Source of the DNA: AP-15 sp963777435
Lineage (GTDB): Bacteria; Pseudomonadota; Alphaproteobacteria; ATCC43930; CGMCC-115725
DNA: 64,000 nucleotides
Direction: 5' to 3'
Assembly: GCA_963777435.1 (NCBI GenBank)
Contig: CAVZQT010000003.1
Location: 2,170,001-2,234,000, forward strand
The notes below the pieces were generated by a model. It had not been told where the DNA came from. It worked only from the letters and a program-made list of their open reading frames with translations, and ran no database searches. The position numbers and the translations under genes are program-made. Below are positions 1 through 8,980 of this stretch, in pieces (within the stretch, counting starts at the first letter, position 1; each line of letters starts with the position of its first letter).

Positions 1-66
1 CCATGCAAATGGCCGTGAGTCCGCTCGTGAAGTGTTGACCGGGAAGCGTGCAGGCCGCGAGCGCAA

Positions 67-660
67 CTAGTTGGCGTCGCGGAGCAGCCATCCCGGCAGA
101 TTGTGCGAGAGGCGCGCGTTCGGGCCGCCCTCGCGCGGCGAGGTGGTGGTGCAAATAACCCCGATCGCCGTCCCGGCCTCGGCGACGATCGGCGAGCCCG
201 ACATCCCGCCGTGAACGCGCTCGGCGGCATGGGTGATCCATAGCGGCCCGCCGTAGTGGCGAATGGTGCAGGAGAACCAGTGGCCGTCGAGGGATAGCAG
301 CCGTGCGGGCGCCCAGAAATTCACCGGGCGCCGAACGGCGTCGCCGAATGACAATGCTGTCGCCGTCCCCATCAGAGCTTGGTAATCATCGGCGTGTTGG
401 TTGCCGGGTTCCCCGAGCACCGCGATGTCGGCGATCGGATCGACAAAGCGGCACACCGCCCATGCGCGAGGCTCCTCCCCGCGGACGGCGAGCAGCGGCC
501 CATAGGTGCGCGCCTCGATTCCGAAAGAGGGCAGAGCCTGCGGGAGCGAAGGCAGGCAGTGCGCGGCGGTGATGACGAGGCTCTCGCCCGCACCCTGGAC
601 GACAAAGCCGCGTCCGAGTCCAACCGTGATGACCCCTGATGTCAGGCTCTCGAAGATCAT
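67..660 (-). CDS. Trypsin-like serine protease
   Basis: A 197-residue protein with a trypsin-fold peptidase pattern: TAAHC supplies the catalytic His near residue 34, DIAVL the Asp near residue 78 and GGMSGSP the nucleophilic Ser near residue 154. The frame is open further upstream to 786, but the ATG at 660 is preceded by GGAGGAGAG at good spacing, so this start is chosen. No signal peptide or PDZ domain is visible, which separates it from the HtrA protease elsewhere in the window. The substrate is unknown. It could be a cytoplasmic or self-processing protease. The fold assignment is fairly sure and the role is not. Confidence 0.75.
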   Translation of the reverse strand: MIFESLTSGVITVGLGRGFVVQGAGESLVITAAHCLPSLPQALPSFGIEARTYGPLLAVRGEEPRAWAVCRFVDPIADIAVLGEPGNQHADDYQALMGTATALSFGDAVRRPVNFWAPARLLSLDGHWFSCTIRHYGGPLWITHAAERVHGGMSGSPIVAEAGTAIGVICTTTSPREGGPNARLSHNLPGWLLRDAN

Positions 661-1300
661 GGTTTTCTCTCCTCCCGCGCGAGGTAAGCCCCCGAATGCC
701 CTCCCCGAGTACGTCGCCGCGACTCTCAGCTGGCGATCGGCGAGCGCGTCGAAAGCCCTGATGATTGTGACTTTGCTGACCCTCAATGTGGCGCTAGGCG
801 CATTCTAGGAGAATCTTGCCACTGCCGCACTGCGCCGCTCAAGTAGCAGCTCGCGTGGAAGGCACGCGGTCCGGCGCGATGCGGTCGGACCGACAACCGA
901 ACAGCCGATCTCGTCCCGGGTGATTACGTAGTTCGGTGCGAGAACGGCCGCCACTGATTTGGATCAATGCCCGCTCAGAATTGTGAGCGAACGTCGGACG
1001 CGGTCGTCGGAGCCGTTCACACAGCCGCGGAACTCGATACCCCCGTGCAGCGCTTCCCGATAGCCACGCGTCCCTGATATCGCGAAGAAAAAGAGAGATT
1101 TGCTCGATCGCGGCAAGGCCGAGAACGTGAACCAGCCCGTACTTCGCCGAGCCGAAAGTTGCGGATCACCGTCCACCACAGCGCCATCGCTGAATTTCGC
1201 GTCGATTTATTGGATCAGCCGTTTACGAATGACGCCGGGCGCCTCGATCGATAGGTGGGTCCGGCGATGCCATAATACTTCTGTTCGAGGAGAATTCGAC
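661..1300. other. Intergenic region, no gene seen
   Basis: This stretch lies between two divergent genes. Short open frames here have neither credible composition nor ribosome binding sites. A CATAAT hexamer at 1271-1276 sits just upstream of the Gly/Ala-rich gene and could be a -10 element, but no convincing -35 is seen. Nothing else is recognised. Confidence 0.4.
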
Positions 1301-1684
1301 GTGCGGAACAAGATTTGGTTAGCAGTGATCACCACCGCGTTTATCGCCCGAAACTCGATGATCGCGTCTGCTCAGAGTGGCGGAGCGGGAGCCATAGGCG
1401 GCACGGCCGGGACAGCGGGAATGGCCAGCGGCTCAGCGGCAAGTGGCGCCGCAGCGACGGGTAGCGCCGGCTACGGCGCCAACGGCGCCGCAACGATGGG
1501 TACTGCCGGATACGTTAGCGCCGGGGCCGGTTCCGGGAGCAGCACCGGACCCGGAACCAGAGAACCCGGTCTGCCCAACAATATTAGCGGTGCCGGTCTC
1601 GGGGGCGGCGCGGGTGGTGGCGATCTCGGCGGTGGTTCTGGTGGGGCTGCTGGTAGGGCAGGCGCGGGCATGACTGGTCAATGA
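1301..1684 (+). CDS. Small exported Gly/Ala-rich protein
   Basis: A 127-residue protein starting at GTG 1301, placed 7 bases after a CGAGGAG ribosome binding site. The first ~27 residues (RNKIW, then a hydrophobic run ending ASAQ) look like a Sec signal peptide cut before SGG. The mature part is almost only Gly, Ala, Ser and Thr with repeated GTAG and GSAG-type units and a Gly-rich tail (GGGAGGG). It resembles low-complexity secreted proteins annotated as hypothetical in alphaproteobacteria. The frame stays open upstream to 1100, but that part lacks coding character. No function is assigned. Confidence 0.6.
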   Translation: MRNKIWLAVITTAFIARNSMIASAQSGGAGAIGGTAGTAGMASGSAASGAAATGSAGYGANGAATMGTAGYVSAGAGSGSSTGPGTREPGLPNNISGAGLGGGAGGGDLGGGSGGAAGRAGAGMTGQ

Positions 1685-1785
1685 CCGATCCGAAGCAGCA
1701 TGGCGCCCTCAGCTCCCGGATAATTCCAGCGGTCACATTATTCGCAGATGCTGCCGCGTGATCCAGATCGCCCCGCGAGTGAATG

Positions 1786-2628
1786 CTAAGTTTTCTTCGG
1801 CGACCAGCCATAAGCCTTGGCGCAGGCGCCGCCCATCAGCATTGCCCGCTCACTGGCGCTCAGGCGGTCGGTTTTGAGAAAGGGCTCGACAGCCTGTTCG
1901 TAGTTGACGACGGCGAACGCGCGCGTCCAGTCGGTGCCCCACAAGCAACGATCAAAGCCCCAGGCGCCGAACACGCGGGCAAGCGGGTCCCAGATGTCCG
2001 GGAAAGGGTACGGCTCGCGGGACAGCGTGCAGGCGCCGCTGACCTTGATCACCGCGTTCGAGCGCTTGGCCAGTTCCAGCAGCTTTGGGAGGTCGGCCCA
2101 GGGCTGCGGCGGCGCCGGCGGCACGCGCGGCTGCATGATGCCGAGATGGTCGATGATAAATCGCGTGTCCGGATGGCGATCGATCAGCGCGGCGCCCGCG
2201 TCCAAATTACCCCAGAACAGGACATTGACCGGAAAGTCGTGGCGGGCGGCAGCGCGCGCGATGCGATCGAGGCCCGGGTCGTCCGGCGCGCGGTTAGCCT
2301 CTTTGGTCAGCATAATGCGAATGCCGACCGCACCCGGCGTCTTCTTCCACTCGGCGATGACATCGGCCACTGCTTGATCATCCGGGTTGACCGGCTTGAC
2401 GATCGCGAACCGGCCGGGATGGGCCCGCTGGACTTCCACCGCGTAGCTGGCGTCGTACGGATACATCGAAAAGGCGGAGATAAAGATCGCGCCGTCGACG
2501 CCGACCTTGTCCATCGCCGCCACCATTTCGTCACCGGTGACGTGATCGGGCCAGTTCGGCACGCTGTGCCAGGGTCGCTTCGGCGTGTTCGCCTCATAGG
2601 CATGGACCTGGGAATCGATAATCGTCAT
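1786..2628 (-). CDS. Amidohydrolase family 2 (TIM-barrel) protein
   Basis: A 280-residue amidohydrolase-2 type protein (PF04909 family of TIM-barrel metal-dependent hydrolases and decarboxylases). Family landmarks are the N-terminal metal segment IIDSQVHAYE, FIIDHLG in the middle and CLWGTDW near the C-terminus, which supplies the usual catalytic Asp. The first His of the canonical DxHxH is Gln here, so metal binding may be altered. ATG 2628 is preferred over TTG 2634 because AGAGGAG lies 7 bases upstream of it. Enzymes of this family often act on lactones or aromatic acids; the substrate cannot be told from sequence. Confidence 0.8.
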   Translation of the reverse strand: MTIIDSQVHAYEANTPKRPWHSVPNWPDHVTGDEMVAAMDKVGVDGAIFISAFSMYPYDASYAVEVQRAHPGRFAIVKPVNPDDQAVADVIAEWKKTPGAVGIRIMLTKEANRAPDDPGLDRIARAAARHDFPVNVLFWGNLDAGAALIDRHPDTRFIIDHLGIMQPRVPPAPPQPWADLPKLLELAKRSNAVIKVSGACTLSREPYPFPDIWDPLARVFGAWGFDRCLWGTDWTRAFAVVNYEQAVEPFLKTDRLSASERAMLMGGACAKAYGWSPKKT

Positions 2629-2953
2629 CAGCAAGCTCCTCTGTGGAGCGCGAGTTTGGCGATCACGGCGGCTTGGTGTCCAGAGCCGACGCTCCGTATG
2701 TTGCTGAAGTCACGACGATCAGCAGCAGCGCCCGAGGACGGCAGTCACAGACTCAGCTCGGCGGGCGCGGTGATCCAAGTCTTTCCGGTAATGTACCTGT
2801 CAGGCTGAGGCCGATCAAAACGGATGTTTTGTCGAGCCCGGCATCACCGCACTGAAAGCCTGCGCGCCACGATCCGGCCCAGGCGATACCTAGAATCTCA
2901 GCACGATCGACCGACACCTTTGAGATATCGAGCATGGCCAAGATATCGATTTA
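2629..2953. other. Intergenic region, no gene seen
   Basis: About 325 bases between the amidohydrolase start and the 3' end of tRNA-Arg. No open frame with coding character and no obvious hairpin were found. Confidence 0.4.
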
Positions 2954-3030
2954 TGGCGTCCCCGGCGTGACTTGAACACGCGACCCACAGTTTAGGAAAC
3001 TGTTGCTCTATCCGGCTGAGCTACGGGGAC
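2954..3030 (-). tRNA. tRNA-Arg (anticodon CCT)
   Basis: Read on the minus strand from 3030, a 7-bp acceptor stem GTCCCCG pairs with CGGGGAC. The D-loop segment TAGCTCAGCCGG and the T-arm with GTTCAAGTC are present. The anticodon stem ACAGT/ACTGT encloses the loop TTCCTAA, giving anticodon CCT (reads AGG, Arg). A G discriminator and an encoded CCA end the gene at 2954. Total 77 nt. Confidence 0.93.
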
Positions 3031-3240
3031 CCGGGTCGGATAGTACTGCGCGGGGAATGCCCACGCCAGTGGGCTCGGCATGCTCCCCGGAGCGCCTACT
3101 TGTGACGCCGCGAAGGCGCCCAACAGCTTCGATCACCCGGGTAAGCCGATTGGCGCAGGCGGCCGATACCGGCGAAACTTCGGCGGATCATTCGGCGGCA
3201 TCACTCGGCCGCGTTCGAATAAGTGGGCGCGGGACGCAGT

Positions 3241-3567
3241 CTAGCCCGGCAGGCGCTCGACGACGGCGGCCGTCCCGTAGGCGACAATCTCGCTCATAGT
3301 GTCGCCGATCTCGCTGGAATCAAAACGCATCGTCAAAACCGCGTTAGCGCCCATCGCGGTAGCGTTCTCGACCAGCCGGTCGATCGCATGGCGGCGCGCC
3401 TCTTCCAGCAGCTGCGTGTATTCGTGGATCTCGCCGCCGACGATCGAGCGCAGCCCGGCCATCAGATTGCCGGCGAGCCCGCGGCTGCGAACGACCACGC
3501 CAAAGCATTCGCCTTTCACCTCTGTCACCCGATGAAGTGGGATATTCTCGGTCGTCACCACCAGCAC
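3241..3567 (-). CDS. YbjQ/UPF0145 family heavy-metal-binding domain protein
   Basis: A 108-residue protein of the YbjQ family (DUF74/UPF0145). Typical features are the N-terminal TTENIPLHRVTEVKGECFG, the central VGGEIHEYTQLLEEAR and the C-terminal MGANAVLTMRFDSSE block. Proteins of this family form compact pentameric beta/alpha structures of unknown role; a heavy-metal-binding label comes from weak similarity only. The start is GTG at 3567, with GGAGGAGG seven bases upstream. It appears monocistronic. Confidence 0.88.
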   Translation of the reverse strand: MLVVTTENIPLHRVTEVKGECFGVVVRSRGLAGNLMAGLRSIVGGEIHEYTQLLEEARRHAIDRLVENATAMGANAVLTMRFDSSEIGDTMSEIVAYGTAAVVERLPG

Positions 3568-3748
3568 GATCTGTCCTCCTCCGGCTTCAGATGGATCAAC
3601 TGGCTCACTTTCAAAGGTCGCTGGTAAGCATGCTGATCATCACGCTTGCTTAGCAATCTGCAACCCAGCGATGATCAAACGGTTGGTTGCGGCCCCGACG
3701 GCGAAGGCATTAGTCTAAACTCGGGTGGGCATCGGAAGAGGGGCCGTC

Positions 3749-4526
3749 ATGGACTGGGCCGAGCGTCAGATCGAAATTGCCGGGATCAAAACTGCATCTG
3801 TCGCGCGCCGGCAGCGGGCGCCCGGTTCTGGTCTTGCACCATGATATCGGCAGTCCCGAGCGGCTCGAATTCTACGATAGGCTGGCGAGCCGCTTTGACG
3901 TCCTGGTGCCGCATCACCCGGGTTACGGCAAGTCGGAGCGGCCGCAATGGTTGCGCGGCGTGCGCGACGTCGCGGTGATGTATCAATGGCTGCTGTCCGA
4001 TCTCGGGATCGAGCGGCCGTCGCTCGTCGGCCTCGGTTTTGGCGGCTGGATCGCTGCCGAGATGGCGACGATGGCGCCCGACGCGCCTGCATCGGCTGGC
4101 GCTTGGTCGGCGCGATGGGGGTGAAACCGCCCGAAGGCGACATCTTTGACCAGGCGATCGTCAGCTATCTCGACTACGCCCGCGCCGGGTTTCACGACCA
4201 GGCGGCCTTTGCCCGCGTCTATGGCGACGTGTCGACCGATCAGCTGGTCGATTGGGACATCTGCCGCGAGATGTGCTTTCGCATCGCCTGGAAGCCGTAC
4301 ATGTACAGCCAGACCCTGCCGCATCTGCTGGGCGGGGTGAAGGCGCCGGCGCTGGTCGTTTGGGGCGACGACGACAAGATCGTGCCGCGCAGCGCCGGCG
4401 AGCTTTATGCCGCGGCGTTGCCCAAGGCGCGGTTCGAGATCGTGCGCGGCGCCGGGCATTGCGCCGAGATGGAGCAGCCCGAGACGGTGGCGCGGCTGAT
4501 CGGCGGCGTTTATTGCGGAGAACTGA
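3749..4526 (+). pseudogene. Alpha/beta hydrolase, broken by four 1-base insertions
   Basis: An alpha/beta-hydrolase fold protein reconstructed across frames. It starts MDWAERQIEIAGIK at ATG 3749 after GGAAGAGG, continues LHLSRAGSGRPVLVLHHDIGSPERL, has the nucleophile-elbow-like segment LVGLGFGGWIAAEM, then VGAMGVKPPEGDIFDQ, the acid region VVWGDDDKIVP and the His region GAGHCAEMEQPE, ending ARLIAAFIAEN. Frame joins require extra bases near 3788-3791 (A), 4083 (G), 4103-4104 (T) and 4502-4503 (G). After removing four bases the length is 258 codons exactly. The elbow has Gly where Ser is usual (GLGFGG), so the mechanism may be atypical. It is followed by a luciferase-like monooxygenase 56 bases downstream, probably in one operon. 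Confidence 0.75.
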
Positions 4527-4582
4527 ACCGCGGCCGGTCGCGCAGCCGGCGGGTCGCAGGCGTCAGGGAACAGGAGGAAATC

Positions 4583-5826
4583 ATGCATGTGATGTATTTC
4601 ACCGAGCAACCGATGTCCGCCTATCCGGCCGATATCGGCCTCGAATTCGGCGCCACCGCGCTGATGTTCTCGAACAAGTATTTCGATCCGGTTGCCGGCA
4701 GCCGGCTCTATAACGAATATCTCGAGCAATACATTTACGCCGAAGAGATGGGCGTCGAAGGCTTCATGCTGAACGAGCACCACAACGCGCCGTTCTGCAT
4801 GCAGGCCAAGTGCAACATCTTTGCCGCGATCCTCGCCGCGGTGACCAAAAAGGCGAAGATCGTGCTGCTCGGCAACCCGCTGCCTTTGGCCGAGAACCCG
4901 GTGCGGCTCGCCGAAGAGCTGGCGATGATCGACATGATCTCGAAGGGACGGCTCGTCTCCGGCTTTGTCCGCGGCGGCGGCCAGGAGCAGCTCGCCAACG
5001 GCGTCAGCCCGGCCTACAACCGCGAGCGTTTCGAAGAGGCGCACGATCTGGTCGTCGCCGCGTGGACGCGCCAGGGCCCGTTCCGCTGGGAAGGCACGCA
5101 TTACCAGCACCGCGTCGTCAATCCCGTGGGCGGTGCCGCTGCAAAAGCCCTATCCGCGCGTCTGGATCCCCGGCGTGATCAGCAAGGAGACGATCATCTG
5201 GGCGGCGAAGCAGCGCTATCCCTATATCGCGCTCAACACCTCGATCGAGGCGACCAAGAAGATCTGGAAGCTTTACGACGAAGTCGCGCGCGAGGTCGGC
5301 TACGAGGCGGGGCCGGAAAACCGCGGCTACCTGCAGCAGGTCCATGTCTCCGACAGCGAAGAAAAAGCCGAAAAGAACGCGCGCCAATTCCTGTGGATGC
5401 AGGGCGAATTTACCGGCTTGGCGCATCCGGTATGGTCGAGCCCATCGGGATATTCGTCGCCCGAGCATCGCCGCCAGTTTGTCGAATTCGCGGTCGGACG
5501 GGCCGAAAGCCCGCGTGGACGCCCAACCTTTGAAAAACAGGTCGCCGACGGCCGGGTGATCTATGGCACGCCAAAAACCGTCATCCCGAAATTGCGCCGC
5601 GTGCTCGAAGAAACCCGGCCCAGCATCTACGGCCTATGGGGCAATGACGGCACCGTCAGCCACGAAGACGCGCAAGACTTGCATCCGGCTATTGGGCCAG
5701 GAAGTGATGCCGGCGATGCGCGAGATCGGCAAGGAACTGGGCCTAAAGGATCCGTTCGAGCTTAACTCGCCGGTGCATTTACGCTACTCGACCGACCTTA
5801 AGCAGATGCCACGAGCCGCCGAATAA
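4583..5826 (+). pseudogene. LLM-class flavin-dependent monooxygenase, broken by two 1-base insertions
   Basis: A luciferase-like (LLM) flavin-dependent oxidoreductase. It begins at ATG 4583 after CAGGAGGA with MHVMYFTEQPMSAYPADIG. Segments typical of the family follow: EEMGVEGFMLNEHH, LLGNPLPLAENPVRLAEELAMID, SKGRLVSGFVRGGGQE, YGTPKTVIPKL. The reading frame changes near 5126 (extra G, VVNPWAVPLQKP) and near 5679-5680 (extra T, HEDAQDCIRLLGQEVMP). Removing the two bases gives 414 codons ending at the TAA of 5824-5826. Such enzymes use FMNH2 and O2 to oxidise organic substrates. The pairing with an upstream hydrolase suggests a small catabolic operon. Conservation across both joins argues against real decay. 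Confidence 0.78.
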
Positions 5827-5851
5827 TTACGGGTCCTTTAGCCAAAAACGA

Positions 5852-5877
5852 CAATGCCGTGTCTCGACCCGGCATTG
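5852..5877. terminator. Hairpin between convergent genes
   Basis: CAATGCCG (5852-5859) and CGGCATTG (5870-5877) form a perfect 8-bp stem with a 10-base loop between the convergent monooxygenase and dehalogenase genes. No U-tract follows, so a bidirectional terminator role is inferred from position. Confidence 0.45.
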
Positions 5878-5896
5878 CCACCGGGAAGAAAAGCGA

Positions 5897-6610
5897 TCAG
5901 CAGCCGAGCTTGGCGGCAAGATCGATAAAGCTGTCGGCGATCACATCGAAATCGTGCTCGGCCCGGAGATCACGGGTCTTGTTTGGCCCATGCTCCAACG
6001 GCCGGCTGACAAACGCGGTATGGAAGCCGCGCCCGCGCGCCGCCATCAGGTCGCCGTTGTGCGCGGCTACCATCATGCATTGCTGCGGCTTCAGATCGAG
6101 AAAGGCGGCGGTCCGGTCATAGGCTTCGGGCTGAGGCTTGTAGGCGTGTGCCACTTCGGCGCCGAGGATCGCGTCCCACGGCAACCCAGCATATTTCGCC
6201 ATGTTGACCATCAACGCGACATTGCCGTTGGACAAGGTCACGATAATGTATTTCCGCTTGAGCCGAGTCAGCCCTTCAACAGTATCGGGCCACGGGTCGA
6301 GCCGATGCCAGGCGCGGTTCAGATGGTCGATTTCCGCTTCGCTGAGCCCTGAAATGCCGAATTCCGGCAATAATTCCGCCAGGTTCTCGCGATGCAAATC
6401 GTCGAGCCGGGTCCATGGCCGCTCGCCGTTACGCACCTTGGCCATCGCCGGCTGGTAACGTGCCCGCCATTTGTCGGCGAAGTCATGCCAATCCTTGTCG
6501 TATCCCTTCGATCCGAGAATGGCCTTGGCCTCGCGCGCAATGCTGTCGCGCCAATTCACTACGGTGCCAAACACGTCAAAAGTCAGCGCCTTCACTTCGG
6601 AAATCGCCAT
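5897..6610 (-). CDS. Haloacid dehalogenase type II (HAD superfamily hydrolase)
   Basis: A 237-residue HAD hydrolase of the L-2-haloacid dehalogenase subgroup. Motif I is LTFDVFGTVVNWRDS with the nucleophile Asp in the first ten residues, motif II is VTLSNGN, motif III includes AYKPQPEAY with the Lys, and motif IV is MVAAHNGDLMAARGRGF. The subfamily converts 2-haloacids to 2-hydroxyacids through an aspartyl ester, but many members act on phosphates. AAGGAG lies upstream of ATG 6610. It is convergent with the monooxygenase operon. Family is sure; substrate is not. Confidence 0.87.
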   Translation of the reverse strand: MAISEVKALTFDVFGTVVNWRDSIAREAKAILGSKGYDKDWHDFADKWRARYQPAMAKVRNGERPWTRLDDLHRENLAELLPEFGISGLSEAEIDHLNRAWHRLDPWPDTVEGLTRLKRKYIIVTLSNGNVALMVNMAKYAGLPWDAILGAEVAHAYKPQPEAYDRTAAFLDLKPQQCMMVAAHNGDLMAARGRGFHTAFVSRPLEHGPNKTRDLRAEHDFDVIADSFIDLAAKLGC

Positions 6611-6757
6611 CGAATAGCTCCTTTTATGGGTTTATACTTTTGCACGTTGCACATCAGACCAAGTGAGCGCTTGCTCTTTTTTAAACTATTCGGCTGCGAA
6701 CCGCGTTGCATCAATGCCGACGATCGCGTACAACTGACCAAAATCATAGTCAGGACG

Positions 6758-7000
6758 ATGAGAAAAGTCAATCTTGCCGAGGCCAAGGCTCATCTCAGTG
6801 AATTGGTATCCGCCGCCGCCGCCGGCGAGGCGATCTGCATCACGCGGCGGGGCAAGGCGGTGGCGCAACTCATTCCAGCCATCAGCGAGCGCCGCCGCGT
6901 CGATCCTTCAAAGCTGCGAGCCATAACTGATGCGATGCCGCTACAGGGAGAGAGTGCGAGCGAGTTTTTTCGTCGCATTCGCGACGACGAACGGTTCTGA
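6758..7000 (+). CDS. Phd/YefM-type antitoxin (VapB role)
   Basis: An 80-residue protein with the N-terminal NLAEAKAHLSELV helix and ICITRRGKAVAQLIP strand pattern of the Phd/YefM antitoxin fold, which binds DNA through its N-terminus and the toxin through its tail. The frame is open much further upstream, but that part overlaps the dehalogenase antisense and is not credible, so ATG 6758 is chosen. Its TGA abuts the ATG of the PIN-domain toxin (stop 6998-7000, start 7001), the usual layout for a translationally coupled type II toxin-antitoxin pair. Autoregulation by the pair is expected from the family. Confidence 0.85.
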   Translation: MRKVNLAEAKAHLSELVSAAAAGEAICITRRGKAVAQLIPAISERRRVDPSKLRAITDAMPLQGESASEFFRRIRDDERF

Positions 7001-7423
7001 ATGCTTTATCTCGATACGTCCGTGCTTGTCGCGGCGTTGACCAACGAACCGCATACCTCGCGGATGCAGGAATGGCTCGGCGGCCAAGTCCCTGACGAGC
7101 TCATGGTGAGTGACTGGGTCGCCGCAGAATTCTCCTCAGCGCTCGCAATCAAGCTGAGAACCAGTCAAATCGGGCCCGAAGATCGGGCTCACTCGCTGGC
7201 GGCGTTCAGCCACCTTTGCGACAGCAGTTTCCAAATCTTGCCGGTGGAGAGGCCGCATTTTCGCTTGGCCGCGCGCTTCGCCGATCAATTCGCACTCGGG
7301 CTCCGTGCCGGCGATGCCCTGCACCTCGCCATATGCTCAGAGTATGCGGCAACCATGTGCACCCTCGACAGACGGCTGGCCCAAGGCGCCACTGCTCTGG
7401 GCGTGAAAACGATCGTTCCCTGA
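7001..7423 (+). CDS. vapC: PIN-domain toxin, VapC family
   Basis: A 140-residue PIN-domain ribonuclease. The four acidic positions of the active site are visible: LDTS near residue 5, the Glu of WVAAEF near 45, GDALH near 105 and TLDRRL near 125. VapC toxins cleave tRNA or rRNA and are neutralised by the cognate antitoxin, encoded here immediately upstream with no gap. The gene is intact and of usual family length, so the pair could be functional. The RNA target cannot be read from sequence. Confidence 0.9.
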   Translation: MLYLDTSVLVAALTNEPHTSRMQEWLGGQVPDELMVSDWVAAEFSSALAIKLRTSQIGPEDRAHSLAAFSHLCDSSFQILPVERPHFRLAARFADQFALGLRAGDALHLAICSEYAATMCTLDRRLAQGATALGVKTIVP

Positions 7424-7437
7424 CCGGATCGTCGAGA

Positions 7438-8832
7438 TCACGATGGGATCGTCAGCGAGATCAGTTTTTGGGCGGCATCGTCAAGCGCGTCGAGGTGGCG
7501 GCAGGCATCGATCAGCTCGTTGAATTGTGTCTCTGATATCGCCAGGCCGGGCGCGACCGGGCGGATGCGGCGTGCCTCTTCTTCAAAATCCCAGATGAAT
7601 TCGCGGCCGGTGCCCTCCTTCGTGAAGCTGCCGCCGTCCTTTGTGAAAATTGTGATCCGCGGGCCGAACAGGGTGCGGCGCACGGTCGGGATCAGGGTCA
7701 CCCGCCGCATCAGGTCGAGCACCGCCGGCGGATCGCTTTCGCCGGGGCCGGGCCGGTCGCCGCGCAACAACGGATAGCCGCGTTCGGCCGCACCCCAGGC
7801 GGTGAAATATTGGGTGCTGCCGATCTGGGGCGGGTTTTCGATCCCACGGCTCGGGAAAGCCGGGCTCGGATATTCGGTCTCGAACCAGTTGACCAATGCT
7901 TCGATGCGGTCGATGTCCTCGGCGCGGATGTTGTGTTCTTCACAGAGCCGCGCGGTGACTTCGATATGAGCGATGTTGTATCCGGCGGTCGAATAGATCC
8001 GATACAGGGTTTCGAGAAAGATCCAGTCGTGGCCAAGACCTTGGGTGATCCTGGTGAGATCGGTGCGGTTGTCGCCGGTAAAGCTGTAGCGCAGTTCGCC
8101 GCGGTTATTTCCGGCATAGGCATGGTAAAAACCCGCCTCGCCCTCCAACGTCGTCTCGCCGCCGGGCGTGCCATGCCGCGCCAAAGCCACCGCGAGCAGC
8201 GCGTTGCGCACCGCTCCCCCTTCACGCAACGACCGCCCGCCGCTGCGCGCGCCTTCGAGATTGCCCGAAGCGAGATTGACGCATTGCGCGATCGTGCCGT
8301 GGATCTGCTCCGCGTCAAGGCCGCCGAATTTGGCGGCAGCAATCGCGGCGCCAAATATGCCGAACACCGGCCCGGCGTGAAAACCGCGCGACATCACCGT
8401 CGGGATGAACTCGGCCGCCATCCGCTCCATGACCTCATAGCCGGCAGCGACCGCGACGAGAAACTCGCGGCCCGAGGCGCCGGCAACTTCCGCCGCCACC
8501 AGGGCCGCCGGCAGGATCGCGGTGCCGGGATGAGTCAGCATGCGGAACGTGTCCCATTTGCCGCCGGCAAAGATCGTCTCGGTATTGACAAAGGCGGCAC
8601 CCGCCTTGGTCAGCTTGGCGCCGTTGCACAGCACCGTCGCGGCCCCGCCGCCGCCCGTCTCCTCCTCCCGCATCATCGCGAGCGCCTGTTTGCTCGCCGG
8701 CATGTCGTGCGCGACCAATGCCGAGGCGAGCGCCTGCAACGTGACCCCCTTCGCTCGGTCGACGACCGCCGCGGGCAAATCCTCGTATTTGAGGGCGGCG
8801 ACAAACCGCGCGAATTCCCGGCTCAGCGACAT
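7438..8832 (-). CDS. MmgE/PrpD family protein
   Basis: A 464-residue MmgE/PrpD family protein, related to 2-methylcitrate dehydratase and cis-aconitate decarboxylase. Typical stretches are the N-terminal REFARFVAALKYEDLP helix, HPGTAILPAALVAAEVAGASG, RGFHAGPVFGIFGAAIAAAK, and the C-terminal domain with ARLCEEHNI. ATG 8832 is preferred over the upstream in-frame start because a GGGAGGGGGG ribosome binding site precedes it. It is transcribed with the upstream acyl-CoA ligase (gap about 150 bases). No other methylcitrate-cycle gene is nearby, so a propionate role is unproven. Confidence 0.87.
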   Translation of the reverse strand: MSLSREFARFVAALKYEDLPAAVVDRAKGVTLQALASALVAHDMPASKQALAMMREEETGGGGAATVLCNGAKLTKAGAAFVNTETIFAGGKWDTFRMLTHPGTAILPAALVAAEVAGASGREFLVAVAAGYEVMERMAAEFIPTVMSRGFHAGPVFGIFGAAIAAAKFGGLDAEQIHGTIAQCVNLASGNLEGARSGGRSLREGGAVRNALLAVALARHGTPGGETTLEGEAGFYHAYAGNNRGELRYSFTGDNRTDLTRITQGLGHDWIFLETLYRIYSTAGYNIAHIEVTARLCEEHNIRAEDIDRIEALVNWFETEYPSPAFPSRGIENPPQIGSTQYFTAWGAAERGYPLLRGDRPGPGESDPPAVLDLMRRVTLIPTVRRTLFGPRITIFTKDGGSFTKEGTGREFIWDFEEEARRIRPVAPGLAISETQFNELIDACRHLDALDDAAQKLISLTIPS

Positions 8833-8980
8833 GACCCCCCTCCCGCTTTGCGGCACTACTCCAATAAGCTTAATCGAATTCAGCTACCACCAAGCTCGCC
8901 GCTTTGCCTGTCCGAAAGGAGCTGAGAGGCGATCCGGTAGCGATAACGACGGATCGTCGCCACTCCAAAAGACCGGGGCG

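Noticed and set aside
1786..2808. Long plus-strand frame opposite the amidohydrolase
   Set aside because: It is the antisense of a clear amidohydrolase gene and shows no family pattern; G+C-rich DNA keeps such frames open.
3983..5110. 375-codon minus-strand frame opposite the hydrolase/monooxygenase
   Set aside because: Composition is that of antisense translation, and the plus strand carries two recognisable enzymes when frameshifts are repaired.
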